NCBI RefSeq assembly: GCF_047511655.1 | Contig: NC_133390.1 | Coordinates: forward strand, 96,045,583-96,109,582 | Reading direction: 5' to 3' | Length of the DNA: 64,000 nucleotides | Origin: Castor canadensis | Lineage: Eukaryota > Chordata > Mammalia > Rodentia > Castoridae | In this document: positions 1 through 12,950 of the stretch, piece by piece | How the letters are laid out: the number at the start of each line of letters is the position of its first letter | How positions within the stretch are numbered: position 1 is the stretch's first letter | The notes under the pieces: model-generated | Database searches by the model: none | Seen by the model: the letters and a program-made list of their open reading frames with translations, nothing else | What the model was told of the DNA's origin: nothing | Program-made: the position numbers and the translations under genes

Positions 1-660
1 CTGAGCAGTGAAATCAGCACCTTGGAAATTGATTACAACTTAAAAGAAAGCAACAAATAAGTATGGATCATGAGATAGGGAACCTTAAAATGATCTCTAG
101 GCAAAAATACAAATTTATTGCTTACTGCAGAAGAAATTTTCTAATTAAGATGCACAATCACTAAAGCCACATCTTTCTACATTGCATTTGACTGCAAGTT
201 GTTTCTCTCTTTTTCTTCTTTTATGTGACACATCAGTCCAAAACAGATGAATAGGTTCCCCAACAGTGGTAGGCCAGGGTAACAAAAGTGAAGCAAACAC
301 CATATGCTCAAGGGTTTTTAAAATCCTTTTACATCAGGGAGCCCACAATATTGTCTCTCAAGTAGTCTAGAATATATTGAGTCATCTTTTTGGAAAGTAA
401 CATTCAAGTTGTAACATTTTGCACCCATAAACAGCCTTGCTGAATTTTTTCAAGGATGTTGTAAAATAAAATATTATAGCAGTCTGGCTTAAAGATCACC
501 AAAATAGAGACTATAACTTATCATAGCTCTGGCTGAATTTCAAAATATACATGATGAATGAGCATGAGCCATCTGTCCAACAGAAAGACTATTCCTTAAT
601 TGTCTAATTTTTAAAAATTGTGCAATTATAATAGCAATAATAAAAATGACAAAAATAATA

Positions 661-800
661 GAACAATAGTTAACATTTATTGAGCAGTTACAACTATTAT
701 CAGGAGCCCTCTTCTGTTACTCTGCTCAACGAGCACACGAGGCAGGTATTACCATTAGCCCCGTTTTGTAAATGAGGAAACTGAGAAACCAGCAGCCATG
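661..800 (-). mobile_element. MIR
   Basis: tttattgagcagttacaact and ttttgtaaatgaggaaactg are inverted MIR core and tail phrases. Confidence 0.75.
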
Positions 801-3329
801 AGTGACATCAGCATTATTCCAGATTCTCTACATGATGGGGAAGATGGTTATAAAATAACCTGAGGGCAAAGATTCCGTTTTTACCTCTACCTTTTAGAAA
901 GCCTGCAGGGGTAAATTTTTTCGTATGATGTGATACACACCTCTGTATACCTATGTAGCAGAGATGTGCAGGATTCATGGATTTGAACCACTATCTTTTA
1001 AAATTTGGGCAACTTCAAAAGGTAAATGAGCCTATTTGATACAGGATGAGTGTTAGAATGTGTCTCTTTGACCTTAACGAGTAGAAACTGAAGTTGAAGT
1101 CACACTGCAATCTAGAATTGCATGGCAAGAAGAAAATTGATGTGGTTTTAAGTAGACCATTTAAAAGTAAATATTTCAGGAAGACTAGCACTATAGCCAT
1201 GGAATAGAAATAAGAGCCCTTGGTTTCCATCCCTTGTCATAGATGAATTCCTTGTTCTATCTTGCTGTTTGTTTTAGATTTACTTAAATAAGTTGCACAA
1301 ATGACTTTCAAGAGTAAGCATTCTAACATAGAATCTAAATTTTAAAAATCAAATTTCTTTCTGCAGGAAAGCTGATGTGTTTGAAAATATTGGTGTAGTT
1401 TTCCTCAGGCACCTTTAGCTTACTGCTTATGAGGGTGATAGCTCCACATGTTAGTTAAAAAGTTTCTGGCAGTGAACCTAGGTCTGTGTTTCTCCGCTAG
1501 AATAACTTTCTGTAGGAAATCCCATATTGTGGGTGTTCATCTGATTTCCCATGCATGAATGCTCCAATGCTCTCCCGCCAGTTCTCTCTTAAATTCCTAT
1601 TAGCTGGCGCAACTCATGCAGAAAAATTCAAATCTGTCTTTAAAGATCACCTAAGTTACAGCTTGAGAAGACATTGTATTGTCACTCCTCTTCTCCCAAA
1701 AAAGTGGGCATTTAAATTTTAAGAAATCTGCTCAATTTTGTTAACATGAAGAGGGAAGGAGCAAAACTGTGACATAATAACCACTTCACGATGATGCATA
1801 GGCATTGGGAAACCTATGCATTAAGCTTCAGGTGCAGGAAAAAATAAGAGAGAAGATGCCCATACATTCATTGACCAATTCTATGAATGCAGAAAAGGAA
1901 GGAAGTTCTGCAGTTCATAGCAGCTTCATCTTCTGCAGTTGCCATTTTCCTCCCGTAGGTCCTGTCTTGCATGGGCCACCATGTTGCTCTGTCTGTTGCC
2001 ACAGAATTGCAGTGACCAGAACCTACACTGGTCAGAGCCAGTCAACTGTCCTGGTGTATATTTTTCCATGGCACTTCTGTTTCCCATATATCTCTTGACT
2101 TTTCTACTCGAGATTTTTTCATTCTTGCTGATCTTTCATATACACTGTACTCTCAAAAATAATGTGATGGAGATTGCATGCAGGGAGAAGGAGATATTGT
2201 TTGAAAAAGTCTCTCCAGAGACTGGTTTATCTCTACCCCCAGGTTTCAGAGTGCTGTCCCTACCTGGGACAGTTATACGTTGGAGATGTTTTACACTGCT
2301 ATGGGCTGATTTAGATGTAAAATGATGACAGAGACAGACAGGTTTTTTTTGACAGAGGTTTTTATAGCAGAACTCATCAAGCAAGCTCTGGAGGCCCCAT
2401 TTCTGCTAATGCTGGAATGTGGAAATGGGAGGGGAACTATTAAAACTTACCAATCAGAGACAACCCAGTAATGATTTAAAAGCACTTCATTAGTAAAATA
2501 TTTAATTAAATTGAAATTCAAATGTCCTTTCAGTTGTATTTTCCCCTCTCAAGTAGTCCCCATTTTCTTCTTCCTTTCCAAGGTACAGGAGAAGGGAAGC
2601 TAATTCATCTATAGAGCTGCCAGACATAGAGGAAGCTAGTGTCAACGTCTTTCTTCTCTGCTCCTCACTGGCCTCCACTGAGACATCTTACTTCCCACCT
2701 TTTCAAGGGAATGGGGTTTGACTGAGTTAGGGCCATCCCGAGATCATATAATTAGGTGTATAGTCCCTATACTTCTCAATCAATATAACAAACAGCTGCA
2801 GAGAAGTTGGGTCATAAGAATACAAGCACTAAGGATCCCCCCATCCACACACACCAAAACTAAATTTTTATAACTGTGATAGTGAAAATGAGCAACTTCA
2901 TCATAACCACTGAAGAAACAGCAGAGTGTGGTTGTTGAGGATCTGTAGTCAGAGAATCTCTTTTACTGAAGGAATTCATCATATGTACAACCTAATAATT
3001 TCCCTGTTACTCACAGGGAAAGGTTTTCTTGTACGGTTTTGCCTTCCTAAAGAGTTGTAAATAAAAACACCTCCTTCCTTATAGCTTATGTTTTCAGACA
3101 ATGCAGAGATTGAACATGAACAGGAGTGAGGGACATGAGTTTGGGCAAGACCTGCCTGAGACAAACTCAGGGTTTCTGATACATGAAATTTCATGCCATC
3201 CAACCTATAATTTTGTTAATGTAAACCTTTGAAATAGTGCATAGCATAGATTTAGTAATATACACAAATTGTAATTATATAACCCAATGAATTTTTACCA
3301 CGTGAATACATTTGCATAACTGGCTTTCA

Positions 3330-5400
3330 GATGGAGAAAGTGTGGTGCCCGTTTAGTTTAGCCCAGCAGTTCCCTTCTGCCATGTTCCTGTTACTAATCA
3401 CCCTCGCAAGGGCAACCACTATTCTGACTTCTGACGCCACAAATTAATTTTATCTACCTTTGATATTTATTTAAATGATTACACCATCTATGTTCTTTTG
3501 CATCTGGCTTGTCTCAACATTTTGTGTGATTTTTCTATATTGTTGTTTGGAGCTGTAGATCATTTATTTTCACTGCTGTATAATATTTCTTATTGTATAA
3601 ATATACCACAATTTAATTTTTGTACCAATGAATGATATTTGGGATATATTCGATGTTCTGCTGTTATGAATAATGCCAAACATTCTTGTCCATGTATTTT
3701 GTTGGGCATATGTGGGCATTTTTTCTGAGTATATAGGGGAAAATGCCACAACATAGGGTAGGGGGAAAAGTCAATGCTGCCAGCAGTTTTCGAAGACAGT
3801 TGTACCAATTTAATTTTGTATCTGCTTTGTGTAAGAGTTCTTGTTATAACTAGAACTTACTAATGTTTATTCTTGTTCATCTTTTTAATTTCATCGATTT
3901 TAATGAATTTGACGTGATTGTCAACCTGTGATTATAATATTTTCTTGACAGCTAATGAAGCTGATAACCTTTCCATAAGTTTGTTGGTCATTTGGAGATT
4001 CTCTTGTTGCAAGTCTATTAAATTTTTGGCCTGTTTCTCTACTGGGTCATCTGCTTTTTTTGTATTGATTCATGGAATTCCTTTATATATTCTAGATGTG
4101 AGTCCATTTTATACATATGTGTTATATTTTCTTCCATTTTGTGTATTGTCTTTTCTTTTTTCTAGTGTTGTGTTTAGATGAGCAAGAGTTATTACAGGTT
4201 CAATTTTCCTTATCCAAAATACTTGCCACCAGAAGTGTTTGGATTTCAGAATTTTTTCAGGGTTTGTAATACTTGTATGTGCATAGTGAGATATCTTGGT
4301 TAGGGGTCTCAAATTTAAACATTAAGTGTATGTATGTCTCATATATATCTTTACTTTTTAATATTTTAGTGCACCTGCATTTTGATTATGAGCTGTCACG
4401 TGAGGAATTTTCCATTTCTCAGCACTTCAAAAGTTCCACATTTTGGAGCATTTTAGACTTCAGATTTTGAGTTTTCAGATGAGGGATGCTCAACTTATAC
4501 TTCTAATATGACCCAATTAATTGATTTTTTAGGTACTGCCTAAGAAATCTTTTTCTACCTAGTTATGAAAATGTTCTGTTTTCTTTTAAAAACATTAATG
4601 TTATGTTCTTTTACACTTAGCTTGACAGTTCGCTGGGAATTGCTATTTTGTGTATAATGTAAAGTAGGAATCAAAATTCTTTTTTTTTTTCATTTCCCTT
4701 TGCCCAGCAACACTTATTTAAAGAATCCTAATTCCTGTCATTGTATGGCCGGGTAACTTGTCATGCATTAACTGACCATTCATGCATGAGTCTATTTCTG
4801 GACTTTTATTCTGTTTAAATGGCCTAATTGTTTATCATTGCATCAAAACTGTCTTAATTGCTATGGCTTTATTAATAATAACTTCCAATGTCTGGCTGTT
4901 AAAGTTTTCTAACTTTATTCTTCAAGATTAGCATAGCTATTCGTGCCTCTGTATATAAAATGTGAAATTTAGTGTGTCTTCACAAATGACTGAGGTATGG
5001 TCAATTCTGGAAAAGATTTCAGAAGCACTTGAAAAAGATGTATACTTTGAAGTTCTTTGGTGCAAAATTCTACATATGACAATTAGGCCAAGTTTATGAC
5101 TTGTCTTGCACAGAGCTTCCATGTTCTTAAGAGATTTTTTTCCCTTTTCTTTCTATTTGGTCTGAAATTCTACCAGCTATTGATGAATGTATTAAATTTC
5201 CCACCATGATCAAAGATTTGTTGATTTCCTTTTGTATTTCAATTTTTGTTTTATGTATTTTTAAACCATCTATTAACAATATACATTTAAAATGATGCTT
5301 GCTTACTTCTGTCATAGTTCCCTTTTCATTATAAAATGCCTTTCTGTATCTGTTTCTGAAAAAGTCAGAAAACAAATTTTTGGTTTTACCAAAATTTTCA
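3330..5400 (-). mobile_element. Old L1 fragment, antisense, with nested Tigger
   Basis: On the minus strand this reads as the 3' half of an old mammalian L1 (late ORF2 and 3' UTR). Landmarks on the + strand are tgtataatatttcttattg and ataccacaattta near 3579-3615, ctttatatattctagatg at 4080, gacccaattaattgatttttta at 4510, tctatttctggacttttattctg at 4790, and the acttgaaaaagatgtatact stretch at 5030. The copy is interrupted cleanly at 4195-4495 by a DNA transposon, and its two halves continue on either side. It is heavily diverged, with no coding capacity. Borders are approximate. Confidence 0.8.
4195..4495. mobile_element. Tigger-type non-autonomous DNA transposon nested in L1
   Basis: The 301-bp element has terminal inverted repeats. 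The left end (caggttcaattttccttatc) pairs with the inverted right end (agttgagcatccctcatctg), allowing for divergence. TA dinucleotides flank it at 4193-4194 and 4496-4497, the target used by Tc1/mariner-Tigger elements. The 'gggatgctcaac' terminus is a hallmark of this group. The exact family name is not certain. Confidence 0.8.
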
Positions 5401-5683
5401 GAATGTTAGAATAATGTTTACATTTTTAAAAATTATGCAGTCTTGAGGGTTTTTATAAAATTAATATTTTTCTAACTGTTAAATGCCAGATATTGCTTAT
5501 ATAAAGTTGTAGAGGGCCATGGGATGCGTCTTCTTCTGTAGTGAATTAGCCTCTGCCTCCCTTGGCAAGCAACATGGCAGATCATCTAATTTTATCAGCT
5601 ACTGGTTCCACGCTGAGTCTGAGCTGCAGCCCTGGAAAGAGTCTGCCTCTGGTTCACATGGTTCTCAAGAGTTTCAGCTGAGG

Positions 5684-5769
5684 ATGGAGGGAGTGGCCCA
5701 AATGGTAGAGTGCCTACTTAAAAAGAGTGAGGCCCTGAGTTCAGACCCCATTACTACCATAAAAAAAAG
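5684..5769 (+). mobile_element. tRNA-derived SINE
   Basis: It contains gagtggcccaaatggtagag and gccctgagttcagaccccat, the A-box and B-box-like parts of the local tRNA-type SINE, followed by an A-run. Confidence 0.85.
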
Positions 5770-6618
5770 CATTTCAGCTGGCAATCTGGTGTTCTGCTAA
5801 GACCCTTTCTCCCACATATCTTAATCTCACAAGACTGCTAAACTTTACACTGCTTTTCAGAGGTTTCTATTTCGGCATCATGCCCCACATAGCCTCCAAA
5901 ATTGGTGTTTTTTTCCTCAGTCATGATATAGCTCTGTGCTTGAAGTCTCCAAATATCTACCCAAAGCTGTGAAGGTTTCAACCTCATCCACTGCTGTACC
6001 TCCTTCAGTGAAATGTTGCGATGCTCCCCCTCCTCCCCATGCCTACAACCATCAAATGGTCCCAGAGTAAAAATGGCTGTAAAAGTCAGCTCCCTGTGAT
6101 GAGAGAGTTCTACCTTCTCCATTTCTTATTGTCTCCCTCTATCTCCAGTACATTCAAACCAGAAGTTCTGATCTGCTTCTCTGCCTTACCCCTAAGCAGG
6201 AGTCTAACATATAATGGAATGGGTTGAGTGATATGGTTTGTCAGTTTGTCAAAATTATAATTTAAAAGTATGGCTTTGTGTTAAAGTGTGGCACACAGCA
6301 AAACGTTTTTGACTTCATGGTTCTCTTTTGCTGAGATCAATTGGGGAAATATTAGTGGGTGATTAATATGCAATTGGTTCTTAAATATTTCTCAACCTCA
6401 TACCTAAGAAACAAATATTTCTCAATCACATAAATTGTTGAATCATGATTGGAAAAATGAAAGTATTTCTAAATTATTTTGATATCTCTTCTGTCTTAAT
6501 TTCAAAGTTAATTTCACCCACAGACAAATGTATTTCTGAAGAATATAAAATTATAACTTATACCAGACAAAGATTCAGAAAAAATCTTAAAATAATAGTA
6601 TCAGAAAAAAAAAAACTA

Positions 6619-6706
6619 GCTGGGAATGTAGCTTAGTGGTAGAGTGTGTGCCTACCATGGGCAGGGCCTTGGATTTGATCCAGTACTCACAGAAAAAAAA
6701 AAAAAC
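6619..6706 (+). mobile_element. tRNA-derived SINE (ID-like)
   Basis: gctgggaatgtagcttagtg, then ggatttgatccagtactc and an A13 tail. The form gatttgatcc is closer to rodent ID elements than the gagttcaaac form seen in most copies here. Confidence 0.85.
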
Positions 6707-7519
6707 TACACAAGTAGGAAACTGAATTATTTTTCTTCATTTAGGAACAAATATTTATAAGTTCCAAATAATTGTGCCTGAAAGCGTGTCATAATTATAT
6801 TTTCTTTAGTAAAATATCAAACCAAAAATGTGACAAACATCAGATTTGGTATGCATATGTAGTCTTTTCTCTCTCTCTGTCTCTCTATCTCCAGATTCTG
6901 TGATAAGAGCCATATAACATTGTGTCATTCATTCTCAAGCAAACCATATAAAAAATTTTATCCAATAGTATCTCAAAGGGTTAAAAATGACCCTTTGTTT
7001 TTCCATTTCTAAGGAAAAAGACAGTTTGGGCTGTTAGGTGCATTATAAATGTATTATAAAATTTTATAATGACAACAGTGAAAGTTTTATTATAGAACAT
7101 GTCTAGAGATTAGGAGGATTCTATGTTTGCTCTCTACCTATGTCCACCCCACTCCAAAAATAGTTTACAGTAATTTGTAAAGTTTTGAGATAAAAACAAA
7201 CATCCAGTTCAACCTCAGGGGAAAACCACTTAGAAATAGTCTCATCTTCATGCTTCAAGTTTTAGTTGTGAGGTAAGTGTGGCAAATATTTATTACTTAT
7301 TCATTATCCATGGTGTCTATTTAAATTGATCATGTACTCTTTGGGTGGGTGTGTGATAACACTGGAAAGTAGATCAGTTAACCCATTTGTGATGGATGTC
7401 CCATCATTTTACATGCACTATGTTTAACACCATAACAACTGCCTTCTGTAGAGAACTTATTCTGAAATAATGCTTTGGTTCTTAACATGTTGTTTTGTCA
7501 ATTCTCTATCATCTCTATG

Positions 7520-7680
7520 ATGAATGAATTAGTGTTCTTATTTTTTGGAAGAGGAAACTAAGCTCCATCAAAGTTAAGTAAGTTGCCAAAATTTCTTCAG
7601 TAAAGACAAGCCAGGGTGAGGATTTGAATTCTGCCTAGCAAACTAGGCATACAAGGTATAGTCTCTTGAGTTATATTCTG
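7520..7680 (-). mobile_element. MIR
   Basis: ggaagaggaaactaagctcc, agttaagtaagttgccaaaa and gaggatttgaattctgcc follow inverted MIR order. Confidence 0.65.
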
Positions 7681-7769
7681 TTAGAGGAAAATAGAAGTGG
7701 ATGAAGTATAAATTGGTAAATACCACTGTGATAAGTAGTATGGAGAAATTAAAATAGATGTCTTACTGA

Positions 7770-8940
7770 GGACTGGTTACTTTAGTTCATTAGAGAAGGC
7801 TTTTTTGGGAACAGACATTTAAGCTATGGATCTGAATAATGTAAAAACACAGTGGAGAGAACATTCCAGTCCAAAGAATTCAATTGTTCTCAGGTGGGAA
7901 TGACTTTTTTGTTTAGCAGAATGAAAGATAAGTGGCCAGGACATAATAGACAAAGGGGAGAAGGGCATGATGAGTTTTGAGAAGAAGCAGAGGTGTCAAG
8001 GATCATATTCTATTCTAGGTGTTATGGGAACTCACTAAAAGGTTTTAAACAAGCATGAGATAGGATCTGATTTTCATTGAAAAGGATGACTGTGACTGCT
8101 ATGTGAGGAAACAACTGCAATAATCTAAATGTGAAATCATGAGGCCTGTAGGAGGTTATCAGTCATAGATATGGATAGAAGTAGACCTTTGAAAGAAAGG
8201 ACTAAATGATAAATTACAGGATGGATGTTGGCAAAAGAAAGGAATCAAGGATATCTTGTAAAGTCTGTCCTGTACAATTGGATACATGTAGATGGCATGT
8301 GTGGAATGGAGGAGACCTGGAGAGGGAGCATTTGAGGAGAATTGAGAATTAAGAGAATGCTTTAGAACTGTTAATTTTAAGATGCATATTCAACAATCTA
8401 AGTAGAGAAGTCATACATAAATACAACTTTTAAGTTTAAGGAATATATAAGGATGAGAGTTGTACCACTGGGAGTTAGGAGTCTATGACAGTATATGAAG
8501 CCACAGGTCTAGGCAAGATCACCTAAGGACACAATGTAGTTGGGGGAAAAAGGACCCCAGCACAGATCACTTGAGTAGAATAGAATAGCAAAAGCCACCC
8601 TGGAGACTGAGAATGAGGGTAAGTGAAATGAATGGAAAATTGGAACAGCACAGTATCACTGTAGGCAGAAGGAAGGTCACCTGTGAAGACTAGAGCTCTG
8701 GATGATGCATGCCTCTGATTGGTCATTGGATTTGGAAATATGAAAGTGATTGCTGACCTGTAAAATAATAACCTTAATGAAATGGTTGAACCTCAAGATA
8801 AGTGGATTGTGGAGAGAATATGACATTGAAAGGTGGAGACAGAGTATACAGAACTTCTTTCTACTCTTTCTGGAGTGGAGGAGAGCCATGGCATGGGTGA
8901 CAGCAGGAAAGATGTGGAAGCTAGGAGGATTTTTTATTTA
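7770..8940 (+). mobile_element. Ancient purine-rich interspersed repeat, family not named
   Basis: A long purine-rich stretch with phrases common in an ancient mammalian repeat: aacattccagtccaaag at 7860, ctaaaaggttttaaacaagc at 8036, gatctgattttcattgaaaa at 8066, gactgtgactgctatgtgag at 8088, tggtcattggatttggaaat at 8720. I recognise the style but cannot place the family with confidence. No frame is conserved. Confidence 0.5.
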
Positions 8941-9159
8941 TTCTTCTTTTTAAAAATGGGAGGAGGATAGGGTGCTAAATCAGTGTGCTACCCACTAGTA
9001 ATATAATAGCAAGAGACGAACTGATAATGTGGCAAGGTGACAACTGTAAAAGCAAAATTGTTGAAAGGAGGGAGGGCTAGAATCCAGACAATGGATTGAG
9101 TCTTCGAGAGACTCAGGCATCTTCAAGAAACTCTTGTTTGGAATTACCAAATCTCTACT

Positions 9160-9345
9160 CTTACAAAGTGCTATTACATAAATCATCCCATTTGATTCTT
9201 ACATGATCATTCCCAACTTCTAGAAGAGGAAGATAAGATTAAACAAGTTGGATAATTTCTCCTAGGACATATAGTTAATGAATAACAAACCTAGAATTCT
9301 GACTGTTCTTGCAATTCCAAGTTGAATGCTCCTTCCATTATATAA
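9160..9345 (-). mobile_element. MIR, diverged
   Basis: atcccatttgattcttacat, tagaagaggaagataagatt, gacatatagttaatgaataa, aacctagaattctgactgtt keep inverted MIR order. Confidence 0.6.
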
Positions 9346-9684
9346 TACCTCCATAAAGTAGCCCTTGTAATGCTCTCTGACAGAATGTAACAAGTGTTCA
9401 CAGTGTACTAGGTACAAAGAGGTATGGTTGGTTTAATGCATAAGTCCCATCTGGTGACTTAGTGATCAGCAATGGTTTCACAACATTACATTTGAAGTCC
9501 CAAGAATCCATTCAATGGATTTTTTATGTGCACATCTTTTTTTCTGAATTCAATGACTGTTGGAATATAACAGGGCCATAATTATACTGCAACTATAGAT
9601 CTTTAAAATCACTTAAAATCTATCATGGCTTTCCTAACAACAGAGTGCACAATACAGGGGAATTGGTTATCATATGGGCTGAAA

Positions 9685-9850
9685 GTCATGGATTCAACAT
9701 TTAATGTCCTGAGTTTAATTGTCAGGTCTGGTAAATTCACTTGGTGATATCTTTCAAGTTGTTTAACCTCTTGGTTTCTTTGTTAATAAGATAAGCCTAA
9801 TAATATTTATAGAACAGTTGTGAAAAACAAATGGCTTAATCCAGTGAAAT
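9685..9850 (+). mobile_element. MIR
   Basis: tcaagttgtttaacctcttg, gtttctttgttaataagata, then atggcttaatccagtg follow sense MIR order. Confidence 0.6.
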
Positions 9851-12110
9851 AACTTTATACACCAAGAGTCCCTGTTGTGTATTACTTTGCATAAATATTC
9901 TACGGTATTTTTTTTTTAGTTCTTAACAAGCATTATAAGCCAAATTCACCTCCCCCTTCAAATAATGTTGCACCATTCCTTATAAAGAGATGAGATAAAA
10001 GAGATGAGAAATTGCTGGCATAGGGATATTTATTCTGTGTCTCAAAAAAACCCGTTCCCACATAGCTTGAAACTCCTTCAGTTCCGTGTTCCTACAGAAA
10101 CATGCCTATTATTGCTGCCATAGTACAGTAGAACATAGCACCTCAGCAATGCATTCACTTAAATTACAAATGTGCTTTGAGGGTCCATTATGTTCCAGGC
10201 TCTAGAGAAACTGTACATCAATATAGAAGATGTTCTGTGATGCATTTCCACCTCTCCTGCACGTCTCCAAGTAAAAGCACATCTCTGAATAAAGTTATTT
10301 ATCTACACATCTCCACTGCCCATCCTCCACATGAGCTTTCCCAGCTATAAGCATTGAATGCAAGAAGGTGGTCATCTTTAGTCTCCCTTGCACTACCTAG
10401 CACAGTATCTTCCTGGTGGTTTAGGTGCTCGATATTGATTACTAAATGGAACATTTTGCAGCGTGCTTTTAAAAATATCAAGGTGTACTCGTAGACTAAC
10501 ATAATGTCTTTCTGGTTACATTTAACAGCAAGTTAAAATTAGATCTTTTTTTTTTTAAAGAAAGAAAACCATAGCAACTGTGATGTTGAATGTTTCAGGG
10601 AGCACATTTTTAAGGATTCTCTTTTTCTGAACTGCCCATGTGTGAAATGCTTGTTTCAGTGAAAATCTAATCAATAATTTGTTACTAATAGCCACGCAAA
10701 ACACCAATTGGGTCTAAGAAGCAATAGAAACTCCCACTTAGAACAGAAAACTTGATGAAATGTTTGAAGAAAAAAAAATGTGTTGAAAAATCTAGTGAAT
10801 AAATTTAAAATTGTTTCCTGCTGGAAGTGATTGAACATTAGCCATTCTTTGTTTCCTGTATCTGCATTTATTATACAACTTTGGAGATTATTCTAATGTT
10901 CCATATCAATATTTGTTGGTCTTATTTTAAGGCATGTCTCTATAAGGAAATCAATTCTACAGTCCTCTCTTTTAAATTAAAGAATGGGCAATTTTACAGT
11001 TATCAGCAAATACTTCTTTGACATGCACAATGATTGTGTAATAGTTTTCTCTAAAAGTATTTATTGAAGTAATGACTAAAGTGTAGTTCAGTGCCTTAAG
11101 AACACTGACTAATGTCATCTTAATCAACTTGACTACTAAAAAAAAGTGAAGAGGTTGATAGTTTAAATCTAGTTCTTACATGATTCACTTGAACTATCAA
11201 AGAAGAAAATGTATTTTACCCAGGACCAAATTTAAAACAAAATCCATCAAAACTTCTTAGAAACATCTTTTTCAAAGATCTGGTCATACCTTTAGAAAAA
11301 AGTCAACTCTGCTTTCTCATAATATGTGTAAATTAGTGTTTGATTCATAGCATTCGTATTGATTAACATTTATCGAAGCCTGCTCCATGTAAAATACTGA
11401 ACTGATGTCTGGGTAAAAGTGAGTCTCTGGTGTTCAGGAGTTTATTGGAAGAACTATGTCGTGCATGCATAACTGTGATGTAAGAAATAAGTGCTATAAA
11501 TGTTACAGCTGTTCTAAGAAGGTAGAGAGGGATAACTCCTGCCTTGGTTTGGACAGGTTGAATGGGGTGGGACAGGAAGATGGGAAATTTTAGTAAACAG
11601 ACTAACAATGAGCATCTCTTGGAATTAACAAGTTCAGCTTGACTTCATGCTAGTTTATAGGAAAAGTGCTAAATAAGGGAACCAAACATTGGGCTAGGTG
11701 GTGAAAAGCCTTGAAATTCACATTTGTTAAATGGAGTTTTATAAATTTTGGAAAAACTATTAGTGAATGTGCTCCATCACTCTTCTGTCATGTGCAACAA
11801 CTTTTATAAAGATCATGCTCTACATCTGAAACCAAAGTCATGTGATTTGCAACCAGCACTGTAAAATATTCACTAGGTTTGGCATATGCTAGGGGACTTT
11901 CAGACATTCAGGTGTGTGTTCTGATTTGGGAAGGAGGCTTACAGTATTACTTCTTGGATAAATTTGGAATAATTAAGGTTCTAGCTGTCTGAAAGCTGAA
12001 TATTTGCTTACCTCTTTAATCCCTCTGAGTATTCTATGTGTACCACATTATTTTTTTACTCCTGTATTATTTTTGCTGGTATGAATCTGCACTGAAAGCC
12101 AAATGATGAT

Positions 12111-12300
12111 TTCTTTTTTAAACATTTTTATTCAGATGTATTAGTTGTGCAAAGATATCTCATTATACTATTTCCATACATGCATATAATGTACCCTAAT
12201 CAAATTCACCCCTTCTATCAACCCTCCTCACCCCTCTGCCATTCTTAAAATGATTTTAACAGGATTAATTGTTCTGTTTTCATGCATGTGGATATAGTAC
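12111..12300 (-). mobile_element. Related L1 3'-end fragment, antisense
   Basis: A T-rich start, then tgtattagttgtgcaaagat, cctaatcaaattcacccctt and a C-rich stretch. It resembles the other three fragments in layout but differs in sequence, so it is probably a different subfamily. Confidence 0.55.
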
Positions 12301-12860
12301 TAGAAAGGTTTAAGGACTGATGCAAAAATATTCACAAACCTCTTTCATAAAAACAATAAAACTTTCCTTCTTATAGGAAAAGAAAAGCACAGGGCTGTGG
12401 GGACAGCTGGGAGGAAGATTGGGGTGGGAGGAGTTTGGAGACAAAATAGGCAGAGGGAGGAAGAGAGAGAACAATTAACCTTCAGAAGAAGTGCTTGCAA
12501 AGGTAATGATGAATTTACTTGTGTTCAAGAGATTTGAAAAATGCAGCAGAGATAGGTAATGCTGCTAAAAATGTTACTAAGGGCAACCAACTACAGATAT
12601 TCTGATATATTTTAATGTATCAGAAGTAGACAGTGTTGAGATAAGATACCTGGGAGGTACCATGAATGTTTTAGAATAGCTTGTTACCAATAATATTTAC
12701 TGGTCATATTTTTATAGTTTATTGTGAGAATGAACATGAACCAGAGATCCTAAAACTGAATATTGTGAACTTTAAACAAATTTCAAGAGTAGCATCTCAG
12801 CTACTAAGAGAAACTTATTGAAACAGATGCACATTTGGAGTGTCCATTCACCAGAGAGCT

Positions 12861-12950
12861 TTTTATTTTATTTTTGTTGGTACTAAGGCTTGAACTCAGA
12901 GCCTCATGCTTTCGCAGCAATTACTCTACCATTTGAGCCATGCCCCAGCC
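12861..12950 (-). mobile_element. tRNA-derived SINE, antisense
   Basis: A T-rich start is followed by ggtactaaggcttgaactca and ctaccatttgagccatgccc, the reverse complement of the local tRNA-type SINE. Confidence 0.85.

Noticed and set aside
1805..2325. Overlapping open frames (97 and 128 codons) on the + strand
   Set aside because: No recognisable domain, codon preference or splice signals; two frames overlap, and a minus-strand frame also overlaps, as expected by chance in moderately GC-rich DNA.
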